Counted from the first letter of the stretch, positions 27,759 to 36,938 are shown. The stretch is DNA of 64,000 nt from Comamonas sp009360615 (GCF_035784015.1 NZ_JALKOW010000005.1), one strand, 5' to 3'. Program-made: numbers and translations. The notes: generated by a model not told the origin, from the letters alone.

Positions 27759-28661
27759 TCAAGGCTCGCGAAGCAGGTGTTTGAACGCTGCGGGCAGTTC
27801 AGGGTAACGCCAGGAAAAACCGGCATCCTGTGCGCGCTGCGGAACCAGGCGTTGACTTCCCAGCAACAGAACGGACATTTCCCCCAGTGCGAGGCGCAAC
27901 GCCCATGCCGGCAGGTGCAGCAGGGCCGGTTTGCCCAGCTCGCGTGCGAGTATCCGCGTGAAGTCAGCGTTGCGAACTACCCCGGGTGCGCAGGCGTTGT
28001 ACGGCCCGCTGCAGCTCTCGTTGTCCAGCAGGTGGTCGATGAGGGCGACTTGGTCCTCGATGTGGATCCATGGCATCCACTGCCGGCCGCTGCCCAGCCT
28101 GCCACCAAGCCCTCGTTTGAATGAGGGCAGAAGTCGTGCCAGCATTCCGCCGGAAGGCGTCAAAACGGGGGCCGTGCGCAGCAATACAACGCGCACTCCC
28201 AGCTGGCGCGCGCGTGCAGCCTCCTGCTCCCAGGCCACGCAGAGGCGGCTTCCGAAGTCGATGTTGCCCGGTGTACTGTCTTCGGACAGCCACTGCTCTG
28301 CGCCGTCGCCGTACCAGCCTGCCGCAGAACCCGAGATCAACACAGGCGGCCTCGACGCTCGCCTTCCCATCCATTCGACCAGTGTCCGCGTGAGGTCCAC
28401 ACGGCTGCGCCACAAAAGCTCGCAGCGCGCAGCTGTCCAGCGGTGACTCGCGATGGGGGCTCCTGCCAGGTTGACGACAGCATCCAAGGGGGCATTGTCG
28501 GTCAATGCATCAAGCTGCGCTATTCCGTGGGCGCTTGGACACCACTCGGTGACTTGTCGAGGCGTTCGGCTCCACACCCAGAGGTCATGACCTTGGCGTG
28601 CCCAGTGCTGGCAGAGGGCCTGTCCGATGAGTCCGGTGCCTCCGGTCAACAGGATGCGCAT
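27759..28661 (-). CDS. TIGR01777-type NAD-dependent epimerase (YfcH family)
   Basis: A 300-residue extended SDR. The N-terminal nucleotide-binding motif is RILLTGGTGLIGQALC. VVNLAGAPIASHRWT, LISGSAAGWYGDGAEQWLSE, and the C-terminal PAWALRLALGEMSVLLLGSQ are characteristic of the YfcH/TIGR01777 family. The substrate is not established. The start at 28661 is set by an AAGGAGA site. It is the last gene of the photobiology operon, 34 nt after an SDR. Family members recur in photolyase/cryptochrome clusters, suggesting a shared light or oxidative-stress regulon. Confidence 0.9.
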   Translation of the reverse strand: MRILLTGGTGLIGQALCQHWARQGHDLWVWSRTPRQVTEWCPSAHGIAQLDALTDNAPLDAVVNLAGAPIASHRWTAARCELLWRSRVDLTRTLVEWMGRRASRPPVLISGSAAGWYGDGAEQWLSEDSTPGNIDFGSRLCVAWEQEAARARQLGVRVVLLRTAPVLTPSGGMLARLLPSFKRGLGGRLGSGRQWMPWIHIEDQVALIDHLLDNESCSGPYNACAPGVVRNADFTRILARELGKPALLHLPAWALRLALGEMSVLLLGSQRLVPQRAQDAGFSWRYPELPAAFKHLLREP

Positions 28662-28695
28662 GGGGTTCTCCTTGTGGGGAAATTGATCAACAGAC

Positions 28696-29394
28696 TTACC
28701 AGGGAAGGCGTTGCCCATCGTATGCCCAGAAGCCTCCGCTGTCCTGTGGCTGCAGGCTGTCCAGCACCGCCAGCAGATCCCGCGCGGCATCGCTGGCACG
28801 GCGGCCTATCTGGGCGCCGCGAAACGGTGCCGACAGAGCCGAGTCAACTGTGCCGGGGTGCAGGGCTGCCAGAACCGCGTTGGGATGGGTGCGAGCCATT
28901 TCAACAGATGCGGTTTTGATCACCATGTTCAGTGCTGCCTTCGAGGCGCGGTAGCTATACCAGCCCCCTAGGCGGTTGTCGCCGATGCTGCCCACCTTGG
29001 CCGACAGAACCGCCACCAGGCCGCGCTCCTGCTTGGTCAGCAGCGGCGCGAAATGTGCCAGGACCAGGGCCGGGCCGATGGTATTGGTGGCAAAGCTGGC
29101 CGCCATATGCACGGCGTTCAGGTCGGCCAGTCGCTTCTCGGGCCTGCCGGTGGGCCCGCTGAGCATTCCGGTGGCCACCACGATCAGGTGCCAGCAGTCT
29201 TTCTCGCGTAACGTTCGGGCGGCAGCGGCGATGGTGTCGGGCGCATCGAAGTCGAGGGCGGGAGCGCCGTGGCGGCTCAGGGGGCACACCTCTGCGCAGC
29301 GAGGATCGAGCGCCAGTTGTGCGGCAACGGCTGCGCCGATGGCGCCGGAGGCTCCCAGAACGAGGGCGCGATAACCAGTGGGCAGGGATTGCAT
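28696..29394 (-). CDS. Short-chain dehydrogenase/reductase
   Basis: A 232-residue classical SDR. The dinucleotide motif is VLGASGAIGAAVAAQL. The catalytic region has AVLSAKVGSIGDNRLGGWYS with YRASK (Tyr-x-x-x-Lys), and HPGTVDSALSAPFRG follows. It resembles the CsgA-like SDRs found beside photolyase genes. The frame extends to 29640, but sequence homologous to SDRs starts at MQSLPTGYRAL. The gene lies 26 nt after the Fe-S photolyase gene. Substrate unknown. Confidence 0.9.
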   Translation of the reverse strand: MQSLPTGYRALVLGASGAIGAAVAAQLALDPRCAEVCPLSRHGAPALDFDAPDTIAAAARTLREKDCWHLIVVATGMLSGPTGRPEKRLADLNAVHMAASFATNTIGPALVLAHFAPLLTKQERGLVAVLSAKVGSIGDNRLGGWYSYRASKAALNMVIKTASVEMARTHPNAVLAALHPGTVDSALSAPFRGAQIGRRASDAARDLLAVLDSLQPQDSGGFWAYDGQRLPW

Positions 29395-29420
29395 GGCAGA
29401 CCTCGGGAATCGGTGTGTGG

Positions 29421-30989
29421 TTACAGACTGTCCAGGTTCTGACGCAGGTGCAGTGCGTGGCTGCGCAATGCGGTTTGCTGTTCCGGCGGCATTCTTTGCC
29501 ACTGGCGGTACACCAGTGCCAGACGGTGGTTGCTGCCCAGCGTCTCGGCATGGCGCGCAAAAAAGTCCCAGTACAGCGCGTTGAAGGGGCAGGCGTTCGG
29601 TCCGGTCTTGTGCTTGGGGTGGTAGGCGCAGCTGTGGCAATAATCACCCATGCGCTGCAGGTAGGCGGCACTGCTCACATAGGGCTTGGTGGCAATCAGG
29701 CCGCCATCGGCGCGCTGGCTCATGCCCAGGGTGTTGGGCAGCTCCACCCATTCAAAAGCGTCGATGTAGATGCCCAGGTACCAGCGGTGCAGCGCCGCGG
29801 GATCCAGCCCCGCCATGAGGGCGAAGTTGCCGATCACCATCAGCCGCTGGATATGGTGGGCATGGGCCGTCTGCAGCGACTGGCGGATGACTTGCTGCAG
29901 GCAATGCATGCGCGTGTCTCCCGTCCAGAACCAGTGCGGAAGCGGCAGATGGTGGCCCAGCGCGTTGCGGCTGTCATAGCCCGGCATCTGGGCCCAGTAG
30001 ATGCCCCGTACGTATTCGCGCCAGCCCAGGATCTGGCGGACAAAACCTTCCACGGCAGCCAGTGGTGCCCGGCCCAAACGCCATGCGGCTTCGGCGCACT
30101 GCAGCACCTCCAGGGGGTGCAGCATCTTCACATTCAAGGCGAAGGACAGCAGGGAGTGGAACAAGCGCGGCGCCTGGCTGGACATGGCGTCTTCATAGTC
30201 GCCAAAGTGTGGCAGCGCATGGGTGACGAAGGCCTCCAGACAGCGCAGCGCCTCGTGCCGGTTCAGCGGCCAGCGCAGGGCTTCGGCCTGCGGGTCTCCG
30301 AAGCTTTGAACACCGCTGCGCCGCACGAGGGCCCACAGCGCGCCGTGGTCGTGGCTTGGACGCCAGTCCGAGGGCTCGGGCGGAGTGCCCGGCCAGGGCT
30401 TGCGATTGTCCTGGTCATAGTTCCATTGACCCCCGCAGGGCTGGCCGTGCTCGTCCAGAAGCAGCCGGTATCGGCGGCGCATGCGGCGGTAGAAATGCTC
30501 CATCAACCACTGGCGGCGTCCGTGCATCTGGATCGCGAGATCATCGCGTGCCGTCAGAAAGTGTTCGCTGTCCACCACCGTGCATGTCAGTGGCTGGGTG
30601 GTGCTCCAGGCCTGCAACAGGGCATCCAGCCGCCATTCGTCAGGCTGCTGCCATTGCACCGTGCTGGCACCGTAGTGCGCAGCCAGTGCCGCGAGGTTCT
30701 CAGGGATGGACTGGCGGTTGCTGACATCGTCGATCGATACATAACGAACGCGGTGTCCGTCGGCGCGCAACTGGCGCGCAAAGTCACGCATGGCGGCAAA
30801 AATGGCGAGAATCTTTTGCGCATGGTGCAATACATAGTCGGTTTCCTGGCGGACTTCCATCAGCACATAGACCACCTGCGCATCCTGCTGCCGGAACCAG
30901 CTGTGCTGCGGATTGAGCTGATCTCCCAGGAGCAGGCGCAGAGTCCGTGCGCGGTGGGTGGCCGTGAACGTTCGTGCGCTGCGACTCAT
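29421..30989 (-). CDS. Fe-S bacterial cryptochrome/photolyase (PhrB-type)
   Basis: A 522-residue member of the deoxyribodipyrimidine photolyase-related (FeS-BCP) family, starting RTLRLLLGDQLNPQHSWF. Four cysteines fit the [4Fe-4S] set: one in DTRMHCLQQ, then C-x2-C-x12-C in GDYCHSCAYHPKHK...NACPF. This spacing agrees with the PhrB cluster ligands. FAD-pocket sequence includes QILGWREYVRGIYW and GNFALMAGLDP. PhrB-type enzymes repair (6-4) photoproducts. The ATG overlaps the DASH cryptochrome stop as ATGA, so the two are translationally coupled; a GTG-type start four codons earlier is less likely. Confidence 0.93.
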   Translation of the reverse strand: MSRSARTFTATHRARTLRLLLGDQLNPQHSWFRQQDAQVVYVLMEVRQETDYVLHHAQKILAIFAAMRDFARQLRADGHRVRYVSIDDVSNRQSIPENLAALAAHYGASTVQWQQPDEWRLDALLQAWSTTQPLTCTVVDSEHFLTARDDLAIQMHGRRQWLMEHFYRRMRRRYRLLLDEHGQPCGGQWNYDQDNRKPWPGTPPEPSDWRPSHDHGALWALVRRSGVQSFGDPQAEALRWPLNRHEALRCLEAFVTHALPHFGDYEDAMSSQAPRLFHSLLSFALNVKMLHPLEVLQCAEAAWRLGRAPLAAVEGFVRQILGWREYVRGIYWAQMPGYDSRNALGHHLPLPHWFWTGDTRMHCLQQVIRQSLQTAHAHHIQRLMVIGNFALMAGLDPAALHRWYLGIYIDAFEWVELPNTLGMSQRADGGLIATKPYVSSAAYLQRMGDYCHSCAYHPKHKTGPNACPFNALYWDFFARHAETLGSNHRLALVYRQWQRMPPEQQTALRSHALHLRQNLDSL

Positions 30990-32281
30990 TGTGTTCCCCA
31001 AAGGCGTCGGTAAGCACCGTCAGCGTCGTAGGTCGCGGCCTGCTTGGCAGGGTCAAAGCGGCGACCTCCGCGCGGGTCGCAGCCACGGCCCGCGATATAC
31101 AGCCAGTTGCCCTGGTTGCTGTAGACGTCGTAATCCAGCAGTTGCGCTTCGAACCAGGCAGCACCGGCGCGCCAGTCGCAGTCCAGGTCATGTACCAGGA
31201 AACTGGCTGTTACCTGACGCAACCGGTTGCTGAGGTAGCCCGTCGTGGCCAGCTCGCGCATGGCGGCATCCACCAGCGGCTGACCGGTCTGTCCGGCGCA
31301 CCAGGCGGCGAAACGCTGGTCATCGTGCGGCGTGGCACGCACCGGGCCCAGACCTCGTGCTCGGAAGAGGTGAGGTCCGTGCCGCAGGTGCAGGAAACGA
31401 AAATAGTCACGCCACAGCAGTTCAAACCAAAGCCAGTAGCTGCTCTGGGTGGCACCATGCGTGGCTTCAAACTGTCGAAGTTCCGCGTTGGCTTGCCGTG
31501 GCGAGAGCGCCCCCGTGGACAGCCAGGGCGACCATTTGCTCGAATAGTCCAGCCCCATCAGCCCGTTGCGCGTGCGCAGGTAGCGGTGGGGAAGGCCGCG
31601 TGCAAGGTACCGACGCAGGTGGGCCAGGGCTGCCGACTCGCCGCCTTGCAGGCCGGAGACGGCGCTTCGAGCATCGGGCGAAGGAGAGGGACCGGCCAAT
31701 GCGTCCAGAGCCGGCACCTGCTCTTGAAGGTAGTGGCGGGGTATATGCGGTGGAACTTTGGGCAGGGCGTCAGGCACTGGCAGCGGCGCATCCGGTTGCA
31801 GCCCGGCGCGCTCCACAGCCTCGCGAAACGGGGTGAACACTGCAGGCAGCTGCTGCACAGGCCAGGGCAACCGGTCCGGGCGAAGCAGGCTGCTTTGCCA
31901 CACGGTGTGCACCGTCAGGCCTGCGGCTCGCAGGGCGTCGACCTCGGCCTGTTCCTCGGGCGCTGCGATGTCTTCGCAGACAAGGGTGCTGGCTCCCACG
32001 GCATGTGCCAGCGAAGGCAGGACCACGGGGGCTGGCGCATTCAAAATCAATAGCTGAGAGCGCAGTTCATGAAAACCCTGGGCCAGATTCCGTATCGTAT
32101 TGGCGAGCCAGGTGCGGCGGTGCGGTCCGAAGCGGGCAAAGCCCCACCGGGTCCTGACCTGAATGTCGGGCAGGCACAGCACCGGCAGCAGGTGCTTCGC
32201 CCCCATCCTGCACGCAGCATGCAGCACGGGTTGGTCGTGCAGACGCAGGTCATTGCGCAGCCAGAGCAGCACTGTGCTCAT
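30986..32281 (-). CDS. DASH-family cryptochrome/photolyase
   Basis: A 431-residue cryptochrome/photolyase. The N-terminal antenna domain begins VLLWLRNDLRLHDQPVL. The C-terminal FAD domain contains YSSKWSPWLSTGALSPRQ, ELLWRDYFRFLHL, TGYLSNRLRQVTASF, DYDVYSNQGNWLYIAGRG. DASH cryptochromes repair cyclobutane dimers, chiefly in single-stranded DNA, and may sense blue light. The start at 32281 overlaps the stop of the small DUF2256 gene, and the end overlaps the Fe-S photolyase start. Both overlaps indicate tight coupling. Confidence 0.93.
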   Translation of the reverse strand: MSTVLLWLRNDLRLHDQPVLHAACRMGAKHLLPVLCLPDIQVRTRWGFARFGPHRRTWLANTIRNLAQGFHELRSQLLILNAPAPVVLPSLAHAVGASTLVCEDIAAPEEQAEVDALRAAGLTVHTVWQSSLLRPDRLPWPVQQLPAVFTPFREAVERAGLQPDAPLPVPDALPKVPPHIPRHYLQEQVPALDALAGPSPSPDARSAVSGLQGGESAALAHLRRYLARGLPHRYLRTRNGLMGLDYSSKWSPWLSTGALSPRQANAELRQFEATHGATQSSYWLWFELLWRDYFRFLHLRHGPHLFRARGLGPVRATPHDDQRFAAWCAGQTGQPLVDAAMRELATTGYLSNRLRQVTASFLVHDLDCDWRAGAAWFEAQLLDYDVYSNQGNWLYIAGRGCDPRGGRRFDPAKQAATYDADGAYRRLWGTQ

Positions 32282-32439
32282 GTCTGTTCCCCAGGCGGAG
32301 GTGACGGCTTGCGCTGCCGACGGCAGCGTTCGGAGCAGTATTTGACATCGTTCCACACCAGGGCCCACTTTTTACGCCAGGCAAATGGGCGCCCGCAGCA
32401 AAGGCAGGATTTTTCAGGCAGCTGGGATTTGCGGTGCAC
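32278..32439 (-). CDS. DUF2256 zinc-ribbon-like small protein
   Basis: A 53-residue protein too short to stand out: start GTG at 32439 behind AAGGAGG (7-nt spacing), reading HRKSQLPEKSCLCCGRPFAW, then RKKWALVWNDVKYCSERCRR. Cys12/Cys15 and Cys35/Cys39 are positioned as a zinc knuckle. DUF2256 genes are typically found next to cryptochrome/photolyase genes, as here. Its stop overlaps the DASH cryptochrome start. An ATG four bases upstream of the GTG leads into a different frame that runs past the cryptochrome start, so the GTG frame is chosen on homology. Function unknown; a partner or regulator of the cryptochrome is possible. Confidence 0.85.
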   Translation of the reverse strand: MHRKSQLPEKSCLCCGRPFAWRKKWALVWNDVKYCSERCRRQRKPSPPPGEQT

Positions 32440-32457
32440 GTCATGCCTCCTTCGGTC

Positions 32458-33528
32458 TCAGTCCGCGTGGGTGTGCAGCGCGGTGTGGACATGCCGGGCC
32501 AGGGTACGTCCGCTCAGCCAGGCACCTTCCACGCTGCCGCTGTGCATCCAGTCTCCGCACATTCCCAAACCCGTGGCGGCATCCCACCAGGCGCCCATGT
32601 TCAATGGGGTGGCAGTGTCGGCATAGCGCCAGCGATGGGCTGTGGCCTGAACACTGGCGGGATCAGGACCTCCCAGTTGTGCAAATGCCTCAAGCAGCGT
32701 GGCCGCGACGGATGCCGCATCGTCTTCCAGGTGGGCTTCACTCCAGTGGTGTCCTGCGTGCAGCAGCCAGGTTTCCGGGCCGCTGCGCCCAGGCTTGCTG
32801 CTGTCGCGCGCGATCCAGCGCAAAGGGCCGTGCTCGATGATGCAGCCGTCCACCGGCAACGGCACCGGCCGAGGGCATCGCACCATGACCGACCAGCAGG
32901 GCTGCATGCGGGCGCTGCGCGACAGGAGCGCTGCTTCCGGGGCGACTGCCGCCACCAGCGGGGCCGCCTGTGGAGCGGGGACGGCCACAAGAACGCTCTG
33001 ATAGCGGCATGGCTCGGTGCCATGCTCTGGGCTGTGCAGCAGCCAACCGTCCGGTCCAGCGTCCGCTGACGTCAGTGGCTGGATCGTGGTTTGCCATTGG
33101 AAACGCACAGGCTGTGGACGCATTTGCATGCTTCGCACCATGTACGCGGCCGGTGAGGTCATGCGTGGGAGGCCGACAAAGCGATCAAAAAGACAGTCTT
33201 GCGCGGCAAAGTCCCGGCCGTCGTGCATCCCGATACGACCCTGCCATACCTGGGCCGCGCCGGCCTGTTGCCAGTCCCAGACCGCCCTGCGGAACTCGGC
33301 ATCGTGTGCCATGAAGTACTGGGCTCCGTGGTCGCACTGCCACTCCATGTCGCCGTCGCTGCTGCGGCGCGTGCTCATGCGGCCTGAAGGTCCTCGGCTC
33401 TTATCGAATACGTGGACGCAGTGGCCCGCCTCGGCCAAGGTCTGGGCGCAGGCCAGTCCGGACAAGCCTGCGCCAACGATTGCGATGGGGTCTGTTCTGC
33501 GGTTCGCGGTTGGGTCGGGGGTGATCAT
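32458..33528 (-). CDS. FAD/NAD(P)-dependent amine-oxidoreductase-like protein
   Basis: A 356-residue flavoprotein of the renalase-like/COG3380 group. The Rossmann FAD motif is IAIVGAGLSGLACAQTLAEA followed by HVFDKSRGPSGRMSTR. HDAEFRRAVWDWQ lies in the substrate domain and GLGMCGDWMHSGSVEGAWLS is the C-terminal FAD motif. The reaction is unknown. The frame is open to 33747, but the family starts at MITPDP, so 33528 is chosen. It lies 18 nt before the DUF2256 gene and 85 nt after the lipocalin. Confidence 0.9.
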   Translation of the reverse strand: MITPDPTANRRTDPIAIVGAGLSGLACAQTLAEAGHCVHVFDKSRGPSGRMSTRRSSDGDMEWQCDHGAQYFMAHDAEFRRAVWDWQQAGAAQVWQGRIGMHDGRDFAAQDCLFDRFVGLPRMTSPAAYMVRSMQMRPQPVRFQWQTTIQPLTSADAGPDGWLLHSPEHGTEPCRYQSVLVAVPAPQAAPLVAAVAPEAALLSRSARMQPCWSVMVRCPRPVPLPVDGCIIEHGPLRWIARDSSKPGRSGPETWLLHAGHHWSEAHLEDDAASVAATLLEAFAQLGGPDPASVQATAHRWRYADTATPLNMGAWWDAATGLGMCGDWMHSGSVEGAWLSGRTLARHVHTALHTHAD

Positions 33529-33613
33529 GGCGATGAAAGGTCTTTGGCGCGAGATCTCTGCTTGCGAAATCAGAGTCGCGTGGAAATGATTGTTCGGGAT
33601 TCGAAGGCGGGTT

Positions 33614-34162
33614 CTACTGCGCGACTTTAGTGACACGCTCCAGGTCGACACCGAAGCTTCGGGCTTTCTGGAGCAGCAGGTCGAGCTGTTGCTCGGGCAT
33701 GGACTTGTGGCGTGAAAGAATCCAGAAGTAATCCATGCTGCCGCCAATCACCAAAGAGGTTTGATAGTCCTCATCCAGGCTCACCACGTTGTAGCCCCCA
33801 TAGAACGGGCCGAAGAAAGATACCTTCAGAGCCGCCACATCTGTCGGCCCCAGGAATCGTGCCTTGCCTTCCGCTTCGCGCCATTCCTTCCTAACGGAGT
33901 CAAATCCGCGGTTCAGCACCGAAACGCTTCCGTCTTCGTTGAGGCTGTAGCGAGCCGAGACCTGGGTCAGGTCTTTTTCAAAGCTGTGATCGATGCGTGC
34001 CAACTCGTACCACGTGCCCATGTAGCGCTTGGCATCGAAGCCAGTGACCGGCTTGACCCCGTGGGGGACATGAACAGCGCAACCCGATAGAAGCGCCTGG
34101 GCTCCCGCTAGGGCCGCCACAAGCGCTGCCGCGCGAATGAAAGAGCTTCTTGAGATATGCAT
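33614..34162 (-). CDS. Outer-membrane lipocalin (Blc-like)
   Basis: A 182-residue lipoprotein. The signal peptide ends in the lipobox LLSGC. The lipocalin motif is RYMGTWYELARIDHSFEKDL, and FFGPFYGGYNVVSLDEDY, MDYFWILSR are typical of bacterial Blc. Blc-type lipocalins bind lysophospholipids or fatty acids and are stress-induced. It is the first gene of the seven-gene photobiology operon; lipocalins accompany photolyase genes in light-induced clusters of non-phototrophic bacteria, probably because light damages membranes. Confidence 0.92.
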   Translation of the reverse strand: MHISRSSFIRAAALVAALAGAQALLSGCAVHVPHGVKPVTGFDAKRYMGTWYELARIDHSFEKDLTQVSARYSLNEDGSVSVLNRGFDSVRKEWREAEGKARFLGPTDVAALKVSFFGPFYGGYNVVSLDEDYQTSLVIGGSMDYFWILSRHKSMPEQQLDLLLQKARSFGVDLERVTKVAQ

Positions 34163-35496
34163 GTGGTTCCTCTTGCTGGTGCGTCATTCAGGGGGAGTCT
34201 CCGACCCGGGGTTTGGGCATGGGCCGGCATGTTTCGCCGTGCGGGATTCGGGCCGAGCTGCATCAATTCGCTGTCGAACGGGTCTGCACCAGTCAAGCCT
34301 CAAGGCCATCGTGATTGGATAGGGCGGCGCTGGGCCCGTCGGGGCGCTGTCGGCCTGGCAGCGCATGACACTGATCGGCACGGGTGACAGGCAGGAAAGG
34401 CCTCGCAACCAAGGGTCTGCGCAGCGCTCCTGGTGCGCAGTCGACTGCCCGTTGGCGCTCGGAGGTGCCTGGCCGGTTCAGTGTGCTTCTGGAAGTAAAG
34501 GCACGTGCCCACTAAAGCTGATCGAGGCATGGAGGCATCCCTGGATGGAGTGGATTGACAGGCATTAAAAACCGTTTGGATCAAAGTATGAACTTGTCAG
34601 TTCAAAATATAAACCGAAAGTGAAAACTTTGAACTATCAGGTATTGAAAATGATCTTGTGTATCTCGAACAAACTGTAAGAGTGACCGAGGCGCACTCGG
34701 GCAGGATGCGCGTCCGTGTGAAGAAATACCGGGCATCCAGCCATGCCGCTTTCGCGCATCGGGAAAGGAGGTGTCCCGGCGGGTTGCAAAAGTCGTTCGC
34801 CTGCAGCAGATTGCTCGGTAGGCTCTGTGCGGGCATCCTGCGATGCTGCCATGACCATCACCATTCATTCTTGAGCGGCAGGCCGGCATCGCTGCCTCGA
34901 CGCGGACCGCACGTTTTCAGGCACCCGGGCCGCTTGAGGTGGATGCACATGTCGGCTTCAGGGGTCTTGCCTGAAGTCTTCAGCGGCGCTGTGTCAATCC
35001 GGTCGGGATGTTGGAGATAGACCGGGGGGCGGGTAGCTGAACGCTGCTCTGCAACCGCATGTTCTGGATCAGCCGTTGCCCGGACAACTGCTCCGGCCCA
35101 TTCTTGGAATGTCGCCTCACGCCGAAACGTTCGCTTGCCGGGACGCATTCTGTGCGCCGTTCACGATGCAGGTGTCAGTATTCTGATCTTCCAAAGCACA
35201 GGAAGATTGAACCCGGTTTGGGCAGGGGTTTGGCAAAGGCTCACGTCGCGCAGTCGACGACAGGCACCAGCAGGCCGCACGCCATTCAGGCTCTGCAACC
35301 AAATCGGTCCGACTGAGGCTCGACCAGCGAACGGCCCCGGCAAAAGCCAGAAACGTGGTACCGAGACCTTTGTAGGATGTTCCAGGCATGGAACCGATGG
35401 ATCAAGGTCGGCCGAAGGATCTTGGTGGCCGACGGTCGCTACGTCGCCCGTCCGACGGGCATCGGCAGCAATTGGCCGCACCCGGATGTCGGGGAC
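34163..35496. other. Stretch without a convincing gene; holds the photobiology operon promoter region
   Basis: About 1.3 kb. An AT-richer patch at 34565-34680 stands out from the GC-rich surroundings. No LitR-type MerR regulator or other product was recognised. Confidence 0.45.
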
Positions 35497-35958
35497 TCAG
35501 CCGGCTGTCGCTTCATGGTCTTCCTCGTCTCCGTCCAGGCAGTCAATGCAGGAATCGAGCAGGTCATGCAGCGCTGCCACACGTTCCGTCCCCAGCCGCG
35601 CGTTCAAAGCCAGCTGTGCGGTCTTCCAGGCCTGCTGCGCTTGTGCCTGTTTGGATACACCGGCGTCAGTTGCGGCGACCAAGCGACTGCGTGCGTCGGC
35701 TCCAGCGCCAATCGTCAGCAAGCCCGTCGCCGCCAGCGGCTGGAGATTGCGCGTCAACGTTGAGGCGTCCATCTGCATGCGCTTTGCCAGATCCACCGGC
35801 CGAATCGGCCCCAGTTTGACCACATGGGAGAGCAGGGAGTATTGCGTGATCTTCAGGCCCACCTCCGAAAAGAAGTGGTCATAGTGCCGCGTCACGATAC
35901 GACCGAGCTGACGCAACTTCAGATTGGTGCAACCCTGGGGCTGGATGCTGTTTTTCAT
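35497..35958 (-). CDS. MarR family transcriptional regulator
   Basis: A 153-residue winged-helix regulator. Dimerisation helices flank a DNA-binding core: YSLLSHVVKLGPIRPVDLAK, then MQMDASTLTRNLQPLAATGL, with the wing GADARSRLVAATDAG. The gene diverges from a hotdog thioesterase and has a perfect palindrome eight bases upstream of its start codon. It is therefore probably an autorepressor that also controls the thioesterase, relieved by a phenolic or acyl ligand that cannot be named. Confidence 0.92.
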   Translation of the reverse strand: MKNSIQPQGCTNLKLRQLGRIVTRHYDHFFSEVGLKITQYSLLSHVVKLGPIRPVDLAKRMQMDASTLTRNLQPLAATGLLTIGAGADARSRLVAATDAGVSKQAQAQQAWKTAQLALNARLGTERVAALHDLLDSCIDCLDGDEEDHEATAG

Positions 35959-35966
35959 CTGATATA

Positions 35967-35993
35967 TTGTAATTGCAACTATTGCAATTACAA
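35967..35993. promoter_or_regulatory. Perfect 27-bp MarR palindrome
   Basis: TTGTAATTGCAA, spacer CTA, then the exact reverse complement TTGCAATTACAA. It lies between the divergent MarR (start 35958) and thioesterase (start 36019) genes, overlapping both promoter regions. Confidence 0.85.
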
Positions 35994-36018
35994 GTTTTCA
36001 ACGATGACGGAGGCTGAA

Positions 36019-36564
36019 ATGACTGCGGATCAGGTGATCGAGAGATGGCGAGCGGAGGAAGTGGCGGTGCGTGCTCAGCTAAGAGCCGTGGACACCGGGC
36101 CGCACGCCAGTGTCGCTGCTCGTTCCGGCATGGAATTGTTCGAAGCCATCTTCGCGGGGGATCTGTCCCCGGCTCCCATTGGAGAAACGCTCGACTTTGT
36201 TCCCATACGGATGGCCCCAGGGGAGGCCGTTTTTCAGGGGAGCCCAAAGCGTCGTCACTACAACCCGCTGGGCACGGTGCATGGAGGCTGGTTTGCCACC
36301 TTGCTCGACTCTGCAGTGGGTTGCGCCATTCACACGACCTTGCCGGCGGGTAAAGCGTATACCACCCTGGAGCTGAAAGTGAACATGGTGCGTGCGCTGA
36401 CCGACGCGGTGCCGTTGGTGCGTGCGCAGGGCAAGGTGATCCACGCTGGCCGACAGGTCGCCACAGCCGAGGGGCGCATCGTTGGCCCCGATGGGAAGCT
36501 GTATGCCCACGCGACCACAACCTGCTTGATCTTCGATCAACCCATTGGCGCGAAACCGTCATGA
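36019..36564 (+). CDS. PaaI-type hotdog thioesterase
   Basis: A 181-residue acyl-CoA thioesterase-like protein of the PaaI/TIGR00369 group. The hotdog core is YNPLGTVHGGWFATLLDSAV with the HGG active-site motif. Further marks are TLELKVNMVRAL, and ATAEGRIVGPDGKLYAHATT. An ATG at 36004 is in frame, but a GGAGG site five bases before ATG 36019 makes the latter the better start. Such enzymes hydrolyse aromatic or other acyl-CoA dead-end products. MarR control fits a detoxification or aromatic-catabolism role, which is inference. Confidence 0.9.
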   Translation: MTADQVIERWRAEEVAVRAQLRAVDTGPHASVAARSGMELFEAIFAGDLSPAPIGETLDFVPIRMAPGEAVFQGSPKRRHYNPLGTVHGGWFATLLDSAVGCAIHTTLPAGKAYTTLELKVNMVRALTDAVPLVRAQGKVIHAGRQVATAEGRIVGPDGKLYAHATTTCLIFDQPIGAKPS

Positions 36565-36938
36565 GAGATGCCGGTATTTCCGGCATCCGGAGCGACGGAC
36601 CACCAACCCCGCAGTGCGGCCATCGACGGCTCCGTCGGGAAGGCCGCAACGGGGCTGCGGGCGGCGGTAGCTGTCCAGTCAGGGCTGTGCAAGGGGTTGC
36701 GGAGCGCATCCGGCTTGCCAGGGCCTGCATGAAGTGCGCAACGTCGATCCAAGGACAGTGCAAGCATTTGTCCCGTGAACCGCTCGTCGGCTGTCACGCA
36801 GACCGTCCAGACCATTGCGTGCCACCCCTTCCTGCCCGCCCGTCCGAGTTGCAAATAAAGTTCGCAAAACGACATATGCCGGGGCATTGCCTTGTCTGGC
36901 AGCTGGAAAATATGTCTTTCTGTGCGATGGGCTCGAGA
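36565..36938 (+). other. Intergenic stretch with a post-thioesterase hairpin
   Basis: GATGCCGG and CCGGCATC (36567-36587) form an 8-bp stem with a TATTT loop right after the thioesterase stop. No T-run follows, so it may be a processing or stability hairpin. Otherwise nothing is recognised before the chemoreceptor. Confidence 0.5.

Noticed and set aside
29319..31013. 564-aa plus-strand open frame
   Set aside because: It is antisense to the photolyase genes, whose motifs (FAD pocket, Fe-S cysteines) are unambiguous.
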